Shown piece after piece: positions 1 through 8,995 of a stretch of DNA of 55,651 bases; position 1 is the stretch's first letter, and each line of letters begins with the position of its first letter. Made by a program: the position numbers and the translations under genes. This DNA is from an uncultured Lachnospiraceae bacterium. GTDB lineage: Bacteria > Bacillota > Clostridia > Lachnospirales > Lachnospiraceae. The notes under the pieces were generated by a model, which saw nothing but the letters and a program-made list of their open reading frames with translations, ran no database searches and was not told the origin of the DNA. The DNA lies in the NCBI GenBank assembly GCA_947626715.1, contig CANQTG010000004.1, positions 1 through 55,651 of the forward strand, written 5' to 3'.

Positions 1-27
1 TTCTTGCTTCATAGCTTCTTGTTTCAT
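1..27 (-). CDS. N-terminal start of an off-window gene (partial)
   Basis: Reading the minus strand, AGGAGG (plus 37-42) lies 9 bases ahead of an ATG at 27-25, opening a frame MKQEAMKQE that runs off the window edge. The 15-bp DNA unit encoding KQEAM is repeated, so the peptide starts with a tandem repeat. Only nine residues are visible, so no function can be given. Spacing behind the terminator at 50-84 fits a new transcription unit or read-through from the regulator operon. It could also be a chance start after a purine-rich stretch. Confidence 0.35.
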
Positions 28-49
28 AGCTTCTTACCTCCTGATAAAC

Positions 50-84
50 GCAAAAAAGATGTAAGTCCATAAGCTGGACTTACA
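50..84 (-). terminator. Rho-independent terminator of the LytTR/kinase operon
   Basis: A 9-bp perfect stem (60-68 with 76-84, TGTAAGTCC/GGACTTACA) encloses a 7-nt loop; on the minus strand it is followed at once by a T-rich tract (TCTTTTTTG, 59-51). It lies about 130 bases past the stop of the response regulator and before the next minus-strand start. Confidence 0.75.
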
Positions 85-212
85 CCTTTTCGGCTGCTCA
101 CTGTCTTATAGTATAGCAGGATATGAGGAGGACGGCAAAGGTATTTTTGCACAAGATTTTCCGCCCGACCCCGCGCTTTCGCAGGAAAAATCACAAAAAC
201 GAAACAAACGGG

Positions 213-923
213 TCACTGCAGGGAGATCCATTTCATCAGCGCTTCCTGCACGGCGGAATAATAGATCCTGCTGATGGGGATCGTCTCATGGTTCCTCAGC
301 TCGATACCGTAGCGCCAGATGGAGATGATGGCCGGCAGAGAGACGATGTAGCTGCGGTAGCACTGGATAAACTGCTCCTTCGGCAGCTTGGAAAACAGGG
401 AGTTCAGCGATACGGCGATCGTGAGATTCTTCCCGTCGGCCATATGGATCGTGAGCTGCTTATCGTAAATATCAATGTAAAGCACGTCGTCGAGCTTAAA
501 GCTGACGGAGTGGGAGGAGGAGCTGAGCACGACGGTCTGCTTTTTGTGGTACCGCCACGCTCTTGTGAGCGCTTCCTTTAATTCCGGCTTCTGCACCGGC
601 TTTAGGAGATATCCGACGGCCTCCGCGCGGTAGCCGTCGAGGGCGAAATCCATCGTGGTCGTGACAAAGATGACCGGGATCGGATTCCCGCTCTGCCGCA
701 GCTGGGTGGCAAATTCGATCCCGCTCTGCCCCTGCATCAGGATATCGAGGAGCAGCAGATCCATTGTCGCTCCGGCGGTGTGCAGATGGGCCGAGAGGGC
801 CGATGTGCTGGAAAAGGTGCGGATATTGTAGCTGATACCTGCTTCCGTAAGGATCTCTTTTGTCATTTCCGTGATGTTTTTTAGAAAGATCGGTTCATCG
901 TCGCAGATTCCAATATAGTACAT
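213..923 (-). CDS. LytTR-family response regulator (AgrA-like)
   Basis: A 236-residue two-domain response regulator. The N-terminal receiver (about 1-120) shows the acidic pair D8/D9 in ICDDEP, the likely phosphoacceptor D60 at the end of MDLLLLD, and the conserved Lys in LLKP. The C-terminal part (about 140-236) has the LytTR DNA-binding pattern, with a strand-rich start, the CYRSYIVS segment and the terminal ISRIYY region. LytTR proteins bind two direct repeats about 21 bp apart. It is the second gene of a two-gene operon with the sensor kinase upstream (gap of 3 bases), its ribosome site lying at the kinase stop. The divergent region at 2280-2578 holds a matching direct repeat, so the inferred target is the contractile injection cluster. 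The family call is secure; the target is inference. Confidence 0.9.
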   Translation of the reverse strand: MYYIGICDDEPIFLKNITEMTKEILTEAGISYNIRTFSSTSALSAHLHTAGATMDLLLLDILMQGQSGIEFATQLRQSGNPIPVIFVTTTMDFALDGYRAEAVGYLLKPVQKPELKEALTRAWRYHKKQTVVLSSSSHSVSFKLDDVLYIDIYDKQLTIHMADGKNLTIAVSLNSLFSKLPKEQFIQCYRSYIVSLPAIISIWRYGIELRNHETIPISRIYYSAVQEALMKWISLQ

Positions 924-926
924 CGT

Positions 927-2279
927 TTATAACTCCTTTTGTATTTTTGCAGGCATACACAGATTGGCCTCGGCGATAAACAGGCCGTCGTGAAGGACGG
1001 TACGGAAAGCGCCGTTATATTTCTTTGCGATACGCTCCATGATCGTGATACCGTAGCCGTGGGAACGGGAATCGGATTTGCTGGTGGCGGGCCTGCCGCC
1101 GGACATATGGAGCTGCGCCGGATCGCAGAGATTCTCGCAATGGAAATAGAGAAAATTCCCGGTCTGGCGTATGGTCAGGGAGAGCGCGCGCTTCTGCGCC
1201 GGCAGACGCAGGTTGGCCTCGAGCGAGTTGTCCAATAGATTCGAGAGGAACTGGCACAGATCCAGCTCGTCCATAGAAAACAGATTCGGGACGAGTATGT
1301 TATATTTGGTGCGGATCTCCGCCTCCTCCGCGCGTTTCTTGTATTCCGTGAGAATGGAATTGAGCAGTATATGCGGCGTATAAAAGACGGTGGGCGTGCG
1401 GGAATTGCTGCGCGCGACCTTATCTAAGTAGTTCTCCGCGCCCTTGTAGTCCTGATTGCGCAGGAGGATAGAAAGGGCCGTGATATGGTGGCTGGTCTCA
1501 TGGCGGGCCTCCCGTATCTTACTCTCCGTTTCCGCCATTGCTTTATAGCTTTCCACCGTCGTCTTGAGGGAATTATATTCGTAGACCTGCCGCTGCACCG
1601 TCTCTAATATGCGCAGGATCGCGTAGCACAGGATCAGCAGCATGAACTCCATCGCTTTGGAGAAGATGGTCAGGACATGCTCCTTTGCGATACCGGCGCT
1701 CATGGGCACCTCATAGAATACGATGAGGAAGAAGATATAGAGGCCGAAGATGGAGACGATCCCCTTCCAGACGCTGGACTGGATCCGGCTCTGAAAGGAT
1801 CTGCGGATATGCTCTAACAGGTTTAACATCGGATAGAAAAGGGTGCTGCTGATCAGCAGATGGAAAACCAAGACCGGCTTGGAATACATCGCGCTGCCTT
1901 CGGGGAAAAACGCGCACAGGCAGGAAACGGTCTCCGTGACGAGGAAACCATAGCTGGCGGACAGGGTAAAGATAAAGAGCTTATGGAGAAGCTGCGCCCG
2001 GATACAGAGCAGATAGACCGTAAGCAGGAGCGCCAGCGTCAGCAGAAAGATCATGTTTAAGAGGACATAGGAATCGTAATTCCCCGAGAGGATATCCATC
2101 GAAACATAAAAATAAGTAAAGACCGCGGACATGACGGCCATGATAAGGGCAAGGAGCGCCAGCACCCTCCTTCGCGGATAGCGGAAGGAGGCCCAGAACG
2201 GATAGAGGCAGAAGCACGCGCAGGGAAGGATCTGGATAAAAAAGCCGCACAGACCGTGCAGAATGGCGGAAAACATCAT
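927..2279 (-). CDS. GHKL sensor histidine kinase (AgrC/YcbA-like)
   Basis: A membrane sensor kinase of about 450 residues. The first ~200 residues hold roughly six hydrophobic helices without an obvious extracellular domain, as in AgrC-type peptide sensors. A helical linker leads to the motif RHETSHH, with the likely phosphoacceptor His near residue 260, followed by the GHKL ATPase domain with N box LLDNSLEA and a G-box segment GYGITIMERIAKKY. I start it at the ATG at 2279, which has GGAGG seven bases upstream; a longer GTG start at 2297 would place that site inside the gene. It presumably phosphorylates the adjacent LytTR regulator. No autoinducing-peptide precursor (AgrD/AgrB) is visible, so the signal is unknown. 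Confidence 0.9.
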   Translation of the reverse strand: MMFSAILHGLCGFFIQILPCACFCLYPFWASFRYPRRRVLALLALIMAVMSAVFTYFYVSMDILSGNYDSYVLLNMIFLLTLALLLTVYLLCIRAQLLHKLFIFTLSASYGFLVTETVSCLCAFFPEGSAMYSKPVLVFHLLISSTLFYPMLNLLEHIRRSFQSRIQSSVWKGIVSIFGLYIFFLIVFYEVPMSAGIAKEHVLTIFSKAMEFMLLILCYAILRILETVQRQVYEYNSLKTTVESYKAMAETESKIREARHETSHHITALSILLRNQDYKGAENYLDKVARSNSRTPTVFYTPHILLNSILTEYKKRAEEAEIRTKYNILVPNLFSMDELDLCQFLSNLLDNSLEANLRLPAQKRALSLTIRQTGNFLYFHCENLCDPAQLHMSGGRPATSKSDSRSHGYGITIMERIAKKYNGAFRTVLHDGLFIAEANLCMPAKIQKEL

Positions 2280-2578
2280 AATACCTCCGATTGTCACAAT
2301 GTCGATATCTTATAGGAACAGATACTACTTATATACAGAAACACATAATAATTATAGAAGAAAATCTAACTGATTTTATAATAAATGAGCGTTTCGGCCG
2401 CGTCAATGCATAAAAATTCCATTCGCGCTCATAGAATCCCATTCGCGCATAGCGGTTGAAATGGCGGCTTTGAAATGATAGGTTTAGAGTAGAAAACATA
2501 TGGCGCATGATTTTTATCCGTGTTATGATGTATGCGTCCGGTAAGATCCCCATATACAGCGTCAGGAAAGGGAAGGCT
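2280..2578. promoter_or_regulatory. Divergent control region with LytTR-type direct repeat
   Basis: About 300 bases separate the kinase from the first injection-system gene. The sequence CCATTCGCGC occurs at 2419-2428 and again at 2439-2448, a 20-bp period that matches the two-turn spacing of LytTR operators. TTGAAA at 2456-2461 follows 7 bases later as a -35 candidate; 17 bases on, only a weak -10 (TAGGTT, 2479-2484) is present, which is usual for activator-dependent promoters. On the minus strand TATAAT (plus 2351-2356) is a -10 candidate for the kinase operon. The AT-rich block 2320-2385 is otherwise featureless. Confidence 0.6.
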
Positions 2579-4390
2579 ATGAAGAATACCAAATTGTATC
2601 CATTTGAGCGAAATCGTTACTACTCGGGAAAAATGCTCACGTCCTCGGATTTTCAGGCGGAGCAGACTTATTTTAACAACAAGCGCCGTTTTATCAACAA
2701 TCTGATGTACGGCAGCGGCGTGGTGTGCGGCTGCGGCGTGTTCAGCCTCGACGATCTCTCTATTTTAGTGGAGAGCGGCGTGGCCATCGACGGAATGGGG
2801 CGCGAGATCGTCATGGAGTCGTCGGTCGTCAAAAAGCTCTCGGCGATCGAAGGCTTTGAATCGTTAGAGAGCAATCTGGCCTGTCTGTGCCTGCGCTATA
2901 AGGAGGATCCGGTCCATACGGTCTATACGATGAATCAGGGGACCGCCGATCAGGGCAAGGAATATGAATATAACCGGATCAGCGAGGGCTATCAGCTGTT
3001 TTTGGCGGACGCGGAGAGCTGCGAGGAGTTCGCGATGGAGGCGGAGTTCTTAACGAGCGCCGTGCTCTATGAGGGAAGCGATTTTGTCATAAGGCTGGTG
3101 ATGCCGGCTTCGGTCTGCCGCGGCAGGAATGTGAAGCTGGTCGTACAGGTGGAGAAGCTCTCCGCCGAGAGCAGGAAGCTGACCTATCACGGCACGATCC
3201 AGACGCCGGTCTTTCTCACCGCGCAGGGCGGGCACGAGTTTGACGTGGATTTAGAGGATATCTCCCTGAGCGAAGGGGAGAGCCTGAGCAGGGATTATTG
3301 GCTGCTGACGCAGGATGTGGATATGGTGGATACCTCGATCCTGCTAAAGAGCGGTACGGCGCGGGCCTATATAGACGGTCAGGCCGAAGAGACGCTGCCG
3401 GCCTGCTCGATGAAAGTCATGATTACGAACAGCAAGCCGCGCGAGCTGGTAAACCGGGAGATCGGGCGCATGAGTCTGGAAATGCGGAATATGAGCGGGA
3501 TCCGCGATTATATCCGTCTGGCAAACCTGCGTCTGGTGCGCACGGAGAGCGCCTATATCATCGAAGAGGTCATTGAAAAGGACGTAAAGCATTATATCGC
3601 GGCGCCGTCTCAGGAAATGCTGCGTAATGAATATCTGGAATATTTCGATAAGGATCCGGAGATCCTGCGCATGGACGCCGCGCCTGCGCCTAAGACGGGA
3701 GAGCCGGGCCGGGCCGGCGTCGAGTATCAGGGGCCGGAGGTGGCCAGCGGGATCTTGGAGATCCCGTTAGGCGAGGCGGCCCGCAGAGGGGATATCCGCT
3801 ATTCCGGCGAGATCATGCACGGGCTCGGCGCGGGGAATGTCTATGTGGAGATCGGCTACGAGTATATTGCCGACGACCCGGTCATGGGCTCCGGCACGAA
3901 GAATATCATCTACGGCAACCCCGATCTGTTCGGCAAGGATCAGAAGGCTTCCATCAACGCGGAGACCGCGGTCAAGGTGATGAACGACAGGGGGAGCTTT
4001 ATCGTGGCGGCGCGGCTCTTGGAGAACGTGGATTATCTGGTGCTGACCTACCGCTGGGTGGCGATCAAGTTTCCGGCGGGGAACGATCTCGGCCTTGCGG
4101 AGGACTACAGTGACAAGAGTATTTCCACCGATACGCCGACCGTGGTCATGGGCACGAAGGAGAGCCACTATTTCCATGTGCAGTACCATAACATGGAGAG
4201 CTGCAGCGTAGCCTATGAGCTGACGGAGCCGGGGAGCGGCGAGATCACCTCGGACGGGATCTATACCGCGCCGGCGAAGGAAGGCGTCTATGAGATCCGT
4301 ATCTACTGTATCGATATGCCGGTCATATGCACCTATGCGTATGCGATCGTCAAGAAAAAGGGCTATGAAGAATCGGAGACGGAGAAATAA
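2579..4390 (+). CDS. eCIS-associated protein with conserved YSGKMLTSSDF N-terminus
   Basis: A 603-residue soluble protein. The first ~60 residues contain a pattern I recall from proteins encoded in eCIS and tail-like loci: RNRYYSGKMLT, then DFQAEQTYFNNKRRFINNL and a GVVCGCGV strand. The remainder is strand-rich with no membrane helix, no signal peptide and no enzyme motif, ending in a small Ig-like region (SGEITSDGIYTAP) resembling bacterial Ig-like repeats. I use ATG 2579 because AGGAAAGGGA lies just upstream; an in-frame ATG at 2507 lacks a site. It heads the cluster behind the LytTR operator. A role as an external particle component, such as fibre or surface adaptor, is inference. Confidence 0.75.
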   Translation: MKNTKLYPFERNRYYSGKMLTSSDFQAEQTYFNNKRRFINNLMYGSGVVCGCGVFSLDDLSILVESGVAIDGMGREIVMESSVVKKLSAIEGFESLESNLACLCLRYKEDPVHTVYTMNQGTADQGKEYEYNRISEGYQLFLADAESCEEFAMEAEFLTSAVLYEGSDFVIRLVMPASVCRGRNVKLVVQVEKLSAESRKLTYHGTIQTPVFLTAQGGHEFDVDLEDISLSEGESLSRDYWLLTQDVDMVDTSILLKSGTARAYIDGQAEETLPACSMKVMITNSKPRELVNREIGRMSLEMRNMSGIRDYIRLANLRLVRTESAYIIEEVIEKDVKHYIAAPSQEMLRNEYLEYFDKDPEILRMDAAPAPKTGEPGRAGVEYQGPEVASGILEIPLGEAARRGDIRYSGEIMHGLGAGNVYVEIGYEYIADDPVMGSGTKNIIYGNPDLFGKDQKASINAETAVKVMNDRGSFIVAARLLENVDYLVLTYRWVAIKFPAGNDLGLAEDYSDKSISTDTPTVVMGTKESHYFHVQYHNMESCSVAYELTEPGSGEITSDGIYTAPAKEGVYEIRIYCIDMPVICTYAYAIVKKKGYEESETEK

Positions 4391-4405
4391 AAAGGAGATT
4401 ATCGT

Positions 4406-5251
4406 ATGATGGTCTATCAGTCGCAGAAGATGAAGCTGAACTGCGTGCGCACGGTGAAAAAGAGCGGCGTCAATGACATCTTTATCTGTCAGGATCTGAA
4501 TACGGCGGCTCGGAACCTGTATACGCTGTTCGTGATCCGGGATCACCGGACGGCCCGTATGTATCTGGAGATATTTGAACGCGCGGGGTTATCGGCGCAG
4601 GATTCCTACATAGACAGCTTTTCAGATAAGGGCGCGCACTGCATGGTGTTTGAGTATAAGCAGGAGCGGCCGCTTGCGGATTTCTATATGGGAGAGTCCT
4701 ATACGCTTCAGGAATGCGAGAACGTATGTATGCAGGTGATCATGGCCTGTATCGCTTCCAACCTGCCCTATCCGCTTCTCTATCTGCTCTTAAAGCAGCG
4801 CCAGCTCCATTTAGCGCGGGATCATTCGGTCTACCTGAGCTATCAGTTGGATCTGACGGAGTTAGATCCCGAGAAGACGGAGCGGGACTGCGCGGTGGAG
4901 TGCGCGGTGATACTGGCGGGGCTGTTAGCGCCGAAGGCGTCTCAAAAGGCGTTCAGCTACCGGCTTTTGGAAAAGAAGATCGCCCGCAAGAGCTACGATA
5001 AGTTTACCGAGCTGTATAAGGATATCCGTATCAGCGCCGCTCCGCAGAAAAAGGGCATTTTCAGACGGATCAAGGCATGGTTCGTGCGCAATCAGGATAC
5101 GCTGTTCCGTCTGCTTTTGATCGTGTGCAGTATTCTGGCGGCGGTCACGATCGCCTCTTTGATCTCGCAGCTCGTGCTCGGAGATATCCCGTGGCTGCGG
5201 ATCTTCTATAACGGGTTTAAGACGATAGGAAGGGAATCGCTTCTTCAGTGA
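4406..5251 (+). CDS. Membrane protein with possible pseudokinase domain (EssB-like layout)
   Basis: A 281-residue protein of unknown function. Residues ~15-200 are cytosolic and show traces of a protein-kinase fold: LYTLFVIRDH as a strand where the ATP Lys would be, then HCMVFEYKQERPLADFY resembling the strand and hinge of kinases, but no HRD or DFG motif. One membrane helix lies at about 213-237 (LLLIVCSILAAVTIASLISQ) after a basic stretch, and a short tail follows. A pseudokinase followed by one helix recalls EssB/YukC of type VII secretion, though sequence similarity is not evident. AAAGGAG precedes the ATG by 6 bases. It is the first gene of a five-gene membrane cassette inside the eCIS operon. 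The fold assignment is weak. Confidence 0.55.
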   Translation: MMVYQSQKMKLNCVRTVKKSGVNDIFICQDLNTAARNLYTLFVIRDHRTARMYLEIFERAGLSAQDSYIDSFSDKGAHCMVFEYKQERPLADFYMGESYTLQECENVCMQVIMACIASNLPYPLLYLLLKQRQLHLARDHSVYLSYQLDLTELDPEKTERDCAVECAVILAGLLAPKASQKAFSYRLLEKKIARKSYDKFTELYKDIRISAAPQKKGIFRRIKAWFVRNQDTLFRLLLIVCSILAAVTIASLISQLVLGDIPWLRIFYNGFKTIGRESLLQ

Positions 5252-5271
5252 TCGCAGGGAGGATATAGATT

Positions 5272-7719
5272 ATGCGGGGACGCCGAATTACATATATCAT
5301 GGTGGCGGTTTGGACGGTTTTAGTCGCGGTGTTGGCGGCGGCGGACTGTGTGGAACGCGCGCAGGAGCGGATGACGGCCTCCTATCTGGACGGCTGCGCC
5401 GTAGAGGACAGATATTTCCTGATCGAAAATACAAAGGACGACGGCATTCTCTATGTGACGGATCTTCAGGGGAAAGCGTATTCTGTGACCAGAAGCTCCG
5501 CCGTATGGAAGGGCAGCGAGTTCTGCAGGGTGGCCAGCGGGGACGGCGTGTTCGCGCTGCTGCGCCAGACCGTGCGGGCCGAGGGAGAGACCGGCGCGAG
5601 ATACCGGATCGTCCAGTTTGATGAAAACGGAAAGGCGTACGCCATGACGCCGGAGCTCTTGATAGGGCAGGAGGGGATCCTCACCGGCTTTGCGGCGGAC
5701 GGGCAGGATTTTTACCTGACCGTCGTGATGGATGCGGGCGCGAAGGCGGCCGCCTATACGGTGGAAAGGAGCGCGCTGCAGGAGCTCCCGATCCCCAAAG
5801 AGGAAAAGGAAGCCGAGAAGGCGCTGGCGCTGCGCATGACGGATATGACCGTCTGCGAGGAAGGGCGTCTGATCGTTGAGGCGCGCTATGAGAAGGAAGG
5901 GTTTGCGCTGCGCAAGGACGACGGCAGCCGGGCGGACGCGTTTATAGACGATCCGCAGCTGCAGTGGGCGTTCGCGGGCCGCAGCCTTACCCTCGGGCAG
6001 TGGGCAAAGCTCTCATGGGAGAGGATCGCGCTCTATGCGCAGCTTTTGATCGTGGGCTATGTGGTGCTCGTACTGCTCTTTGCGGCGATCCGCAACCGGA
6101 ACCATACGATCTACACCATCGCCATCGTAGAGCTGGTGCTGCTGGCGATCACGCTGGCCGGTTCCGTACAGGCGCCGCTCATCCAAGCGCAGGCGCGCGA
6201 AGATGAGGCCAGACGCTTTGGCTATTATTATCTGGAAACGATCGCGGACGAGATGGGGGATCCCCATCAATACGGGTTTGAAGACGAGGAGTTCTATACG
6301 GACGCCAAATATTATACGCTGCGCAACCATCTCTCCCGCTTCGCGGATATGGGAGAGGTATCCGACGTGTTTACGGATATCTGTCTGGTGCGCAGTTCCG
6401 ACGGCATGATCCTAGTGAGCGCCGCCGGACATAATAAAGAAGGCTTTTCACAGCTCTATGCGGCAAGGACGAGGGAGCTGCTTGACGAGATGGCCTCCGG
6501 CAGCCGCAGGGACAGCATGATGATCGGGATCGGCAGGGACCGTTATCAGGTCTTTGGAATGGCCGCCTCCGACGAGCTGCACCCGGAATATCTGCTGATC
6601 GGCGTCGCCCGTCAGGACAGCGCCGGTATCCTCTCCGGGGAGATCCCGCGCGATTATCTGATCTATGCGGAGCTGGCGTTCCTGTTCGGGAGCCTGCTCA
6701 GTATCGCGCTCCTTTTGTGGCAGGACCGCGAGCTCAGGCGGCTGGCGGGCGCTATGCGGGACGTAGCCGAGGGAAAGAAGGAGCTGGTCAAGGGCACGGT
6801 CCACGGCAAGGATATCAACCTGATGTGGAACAGCTTAATGGAGATCGACAAGATCATCAGCCGTATCAACTATACGCGCTACCGGATCTATGAATCGTGT
6901 TACCGGTTCGCGCCTAAGAATATCGAGAAGATCCTGCGCAAGGATTCGATCACGGAGGTAAAGGGCGGGGATATGGCGCTGCTGCACGGCACGATCGCGG
7001 TGCTCTCCTCCACGGATCCGGAGGAATCCGAGCCGGATACGGCGGATAAGATGGATCGTTTCATCGCCCGCGTGGAGAAGTATCAGGAGCAGAGCGACGG
7101 CTTTTTCGTCACCGGCCAGTGCGATCTGGCGATGATGCGCCTGCTCTTCCTCGAGGAATCCCGCAATACGGTGGAATCCGGGGCGGTATTTCTGCATGAG
7201 TTTTACGAAGACGAGCTGCTCGGCTCCTTAAAGACGGGCATTTTCCTGCACTATTCGCAGTACGCCTACGGGGTGGCCGGCACCGAGACGCAGAGCTTCC
7301 CCTTCCTCTTGTCGAAGGAGGGCAGGGATATGGAGAACTGCGCAAGGTGGCTGCAGTCTATGGGGATCCGTCTGGTGCTGACGCAGAGCGTAAGGGATCG
7401 GGAGACTATCGGCGGCGCGCTGCGCTACATCGGTTATATATGCGTCTGCGGGACGCAGGAACAGATCCGCTTATATGAGGCGTTAGATGCGTACTCCGGT
7501 TACGAGAGCCGCTTAAAGCAGATGACGGACGATAAGTTCCAGAGGGCGCTGGAGCTGTTCTATCAGCATGATTTCTATCTGGCAAGGAGCACGTTTTCCG
7601 ACGTGCTCAAGGAAAACCCGGAGGATCTGATCGCGAAATGGTATCTGTTTACCTGTGAGAAATACTTAAACGAGACCCATCTGGAAGGGGATATCTGCTG
7701 TCTGAACTGGAACGACTGA
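5272..7719 (+). CDS. Multi-pass membrane receptor with degenerate class III cyclase domain and TPR-like tail
   Basis: An 815-residue membrane protein. A signal anchor (about 7-25) leads into an exported β-rich domain to ~250, two helices (~257-275, ~279-299), a second exported domain (~300-460, Cache-like in character), a fourth helix (~461-482) and a cytosolic HAMP-like stretch. Residues ~541-745 read like the adenylate/guanylate cyclase family: FAPKNIEKILRKDSITEV corresponds to the usual start (F-V-P-K...L-L-G-K-E-S-I). However, the metal-binding FSDIRGFT segment is replaced by VLSSTDPEES, so catalysis is unlikely. The last ~50 residues form a TPR-like hairpin (FYLARSTFSDVLKENPEDL), as often follows such cyclases. 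GGAGG precedes the ATG. It is probably a signalling or scaffold receptor in the eCIS membrane cassette. Confidence 0.75.
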   Translation: MRGRRITYIMVAVWTVLVAVLAAADCVERAQERMTASYLDGCAVEDRYFLIENTKDDGILYVTDLQGKAYSVTRSSAVWKGSEFCRVASGDGVFALLRQTVRAEGETGARYRIVQFDENGKAYAMTPELLIGQEGILTGFAADGQDFYLTVVMDAGAKAAAYTVERSALQELPIPKEEKEAEKALALRMTDMTVCEEGRLIVEARYEKEGFALRKDDGSRADAFIDDPQLQWAFAGRSLTLGQWAKLSWERIALYAQLLIVGYVVLVLLFAAIRNRNHTIYTIAIVELVLLAITLAGSVQAPLIQAQAREDEARRFGYYYLETIADEMGDPHQYGFEDEEFYTDAKYYTLRNHLSRFADMGEVSDVFTDICLVRSSDGMILVSAAGHNKEGFSQLYAARTRELLDEMASGSRRDSMMIGIGRDRYQVFGMAASDELHPEYLLIGVARQDSAGILSGEIPRDYLIYAELAFLFGSLLSIALLLWQDRELRRLAGAMRDVAEGKKELVKGTVHGKDINLMWNSLMEIDKIISRINYTRYRIYESCYRFAPKNIEKILRKDSITEVKGGDMALLHGTIAVLSSTDPEESEPDTADKMDRFIARVEKYQEQSDGFFVTGQCDLAMMRLLFLEESRNTVESGAVFLHEFYEDELLGSLKTGIFLHYSQYAYGVAGTETQSFPFLLSKEGRDMENCARWLQSMGIRLVLTQSVRDRETIGGALRYIGYICVCGTQEQIRLYEALDAYSGYESRLKQMTDDKFQRALELFYQHDFYLARSTFSDVLKENPEDLIAKWYLFTCEKYLNETHLEGDICCLNWND

Positions 7720-7763
7720 CGCCGCCCGGCGGACGATGAGAAGAGGAAAGGAGGGGGCGCTTC

Positions 7764-8993
7764 ATGGGAAATAATCTGCTGCAGGTGCTGGTCACGACCA
7801 TCAAGGCTAGGATCACGCCGATCGTTACAAAGCTGCGGCTGTGGCTGAGCTGGAATTATATCCGCACGCAGCTCTTTACCAGAATCAGGGATTTTCTGGC
7901 TTCCCTGCTGAATGTCAGGCCCCGCCATAAAAAGGATTATTACGAGGTATTCGGCTGGCTGATCAGCAAGCGGCTGGCCTTCGCTGTGCTGGTGGTGATC
8001 GGCGTTTTGAGCCTCTCCTATCTGCTCACGGTCAACAAGACGTTAAAGACGGCCAAGACGGTAGGGATCAAGACCTATGACTACGATTCCCTGCTGCTGC
8101 GCTTTACCACCGGCAAGGTGCGGATCAACGGCAGGTCGGGCTATCTGGCCTACGAGGGGGACGTGGAGAAGGGGAGCGTCACCGGAAACGGGAAGCTCTA
8201 CAATCCCGAGGGCGTGGTCGTGTATCAGGGTGCTTTTGTCAAGAATAAATATCAGGGAAACGGCGTCAGCTATTATAACGACGGGACGATGGAATATACG
8301 GGAAACTTCGTAGAGAATGAATTTGACGGGACGGGGAAGCTGTACCGGGAGAACGGGAGCCTTGCCTACGACGGCGAGTTTTCGCAGGGCAAAAAGGACG
8401 GGCAGGGGACTCTGTACGATTCCGGGAGCAACGAGATCTATACCGGCGGTTTTTCGCAGGATGAGCTGGTCTACAGCGACCTTCTCGGAAAAAGCGTCAG
8501 CGAGGTGGCGGAAAGCTACAGCGGCGGGCGCACCCTCTATGAGAGCGAGGACGATTTCGCGGTGCTGTTAGACGATATCGACGCGATCTATCTCGGGCAG
8601 GACAACAGCCAGAGCCTAGACGACGAGACGACCGTGGAGCAGGTGCTGGTATTAAAGGATACCTTCCCCACGGGCGGGGAGACGTGCGAGAGCGTGGCGG
8701 ATCTGGAGCAGTATTTCGGAATGCCGGTATACGAGGGCAATTCCGACGTGACGATGCCCGAGGCGCTGGCCATCAACCGCATGGTAGAGGCCGGCAGGGG
8801 CGGGAACGCGGTGGAGATGGAGATCCGCTCGGAATATGACGATTATTGTATCGTGGACGGCTGGGACGCTTCGCGGGCCGTCTACCTGTATTCCTTTGAG
8901 AAGGACGGATTGGTCTATACGTTCGTCTGCGGGGATAGGGACGGCGGCTTTTCCTTCTATTCGATCGAGAGAGAGGAAGGAGGGGCGGCTTAG
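7764..8993 (+). CDS. Membrane-anchored MORN-repeat protein
   Basis: A 409-residue protein with an amphipathic/basic N-terminus, one membrane helix near 72-92 (LAFAVLVVIGVLSLSYLL) and, outside or beyond it, at least four MORN-type repeats at ~125-235 (for example YNDGTMEYTGNF and YRENGSLAYDGEF). The C-terminal ~170 residues are mixed α/β and unrecognised. MORN repeats usually act as β-hairpin scaffolds that bind partners or membranes. AAAGGAGGGGG sits ahead of the ATG, and the next gene starts 2 bases past its stop, so both are translated together. It belongs to the envelope cassette; a structural role at the membrane is inference. Confidence 0.85.
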   Translation: MGNNLLQVLVTTIKARITPIVTKLRLWLSWNYIRTQLFTRIRDFLASLLNVRPRHKKDYYEVFGWLISKRLAFAVLVVIGVLSLSYLLTVNKTLKTAKTVGIKTYDYDSLLLRFTTGKVRINGRSGYLAYEGDVEKGSVTGNGKLYNPEGVVVYQGAFVKNKYQGNGVSYYNDGTMEYTGNFVENEFDGTGKLYRENGSLAYDGEFSQGKKDGQGTLYDSGSNEIYTGGFSQDELVYSDLLGKSVSEVAESYSGGRTLYESEDDFAVLLDDIDAIYLGQDNSQSLDDETTVEQVLVLKDTFPTGGETCESVADLEQYFGMPVYEGNSDVTMPEALAINRMVEAGRGGNAVEMEIRSEYDDYCIVDGWDASRAVYLYSFEKDGLVYTFVCGDRDGGFSFYSIEREEGGAA

Positions 8994-8995
8994 GA

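Noticed and set aside
123-581. Plus-strand open frame of 152 codons
   Set aside because: It lies antisense to the LytTR regulator, has no ribosome site, and its peptide is typical of an antisense shadow.
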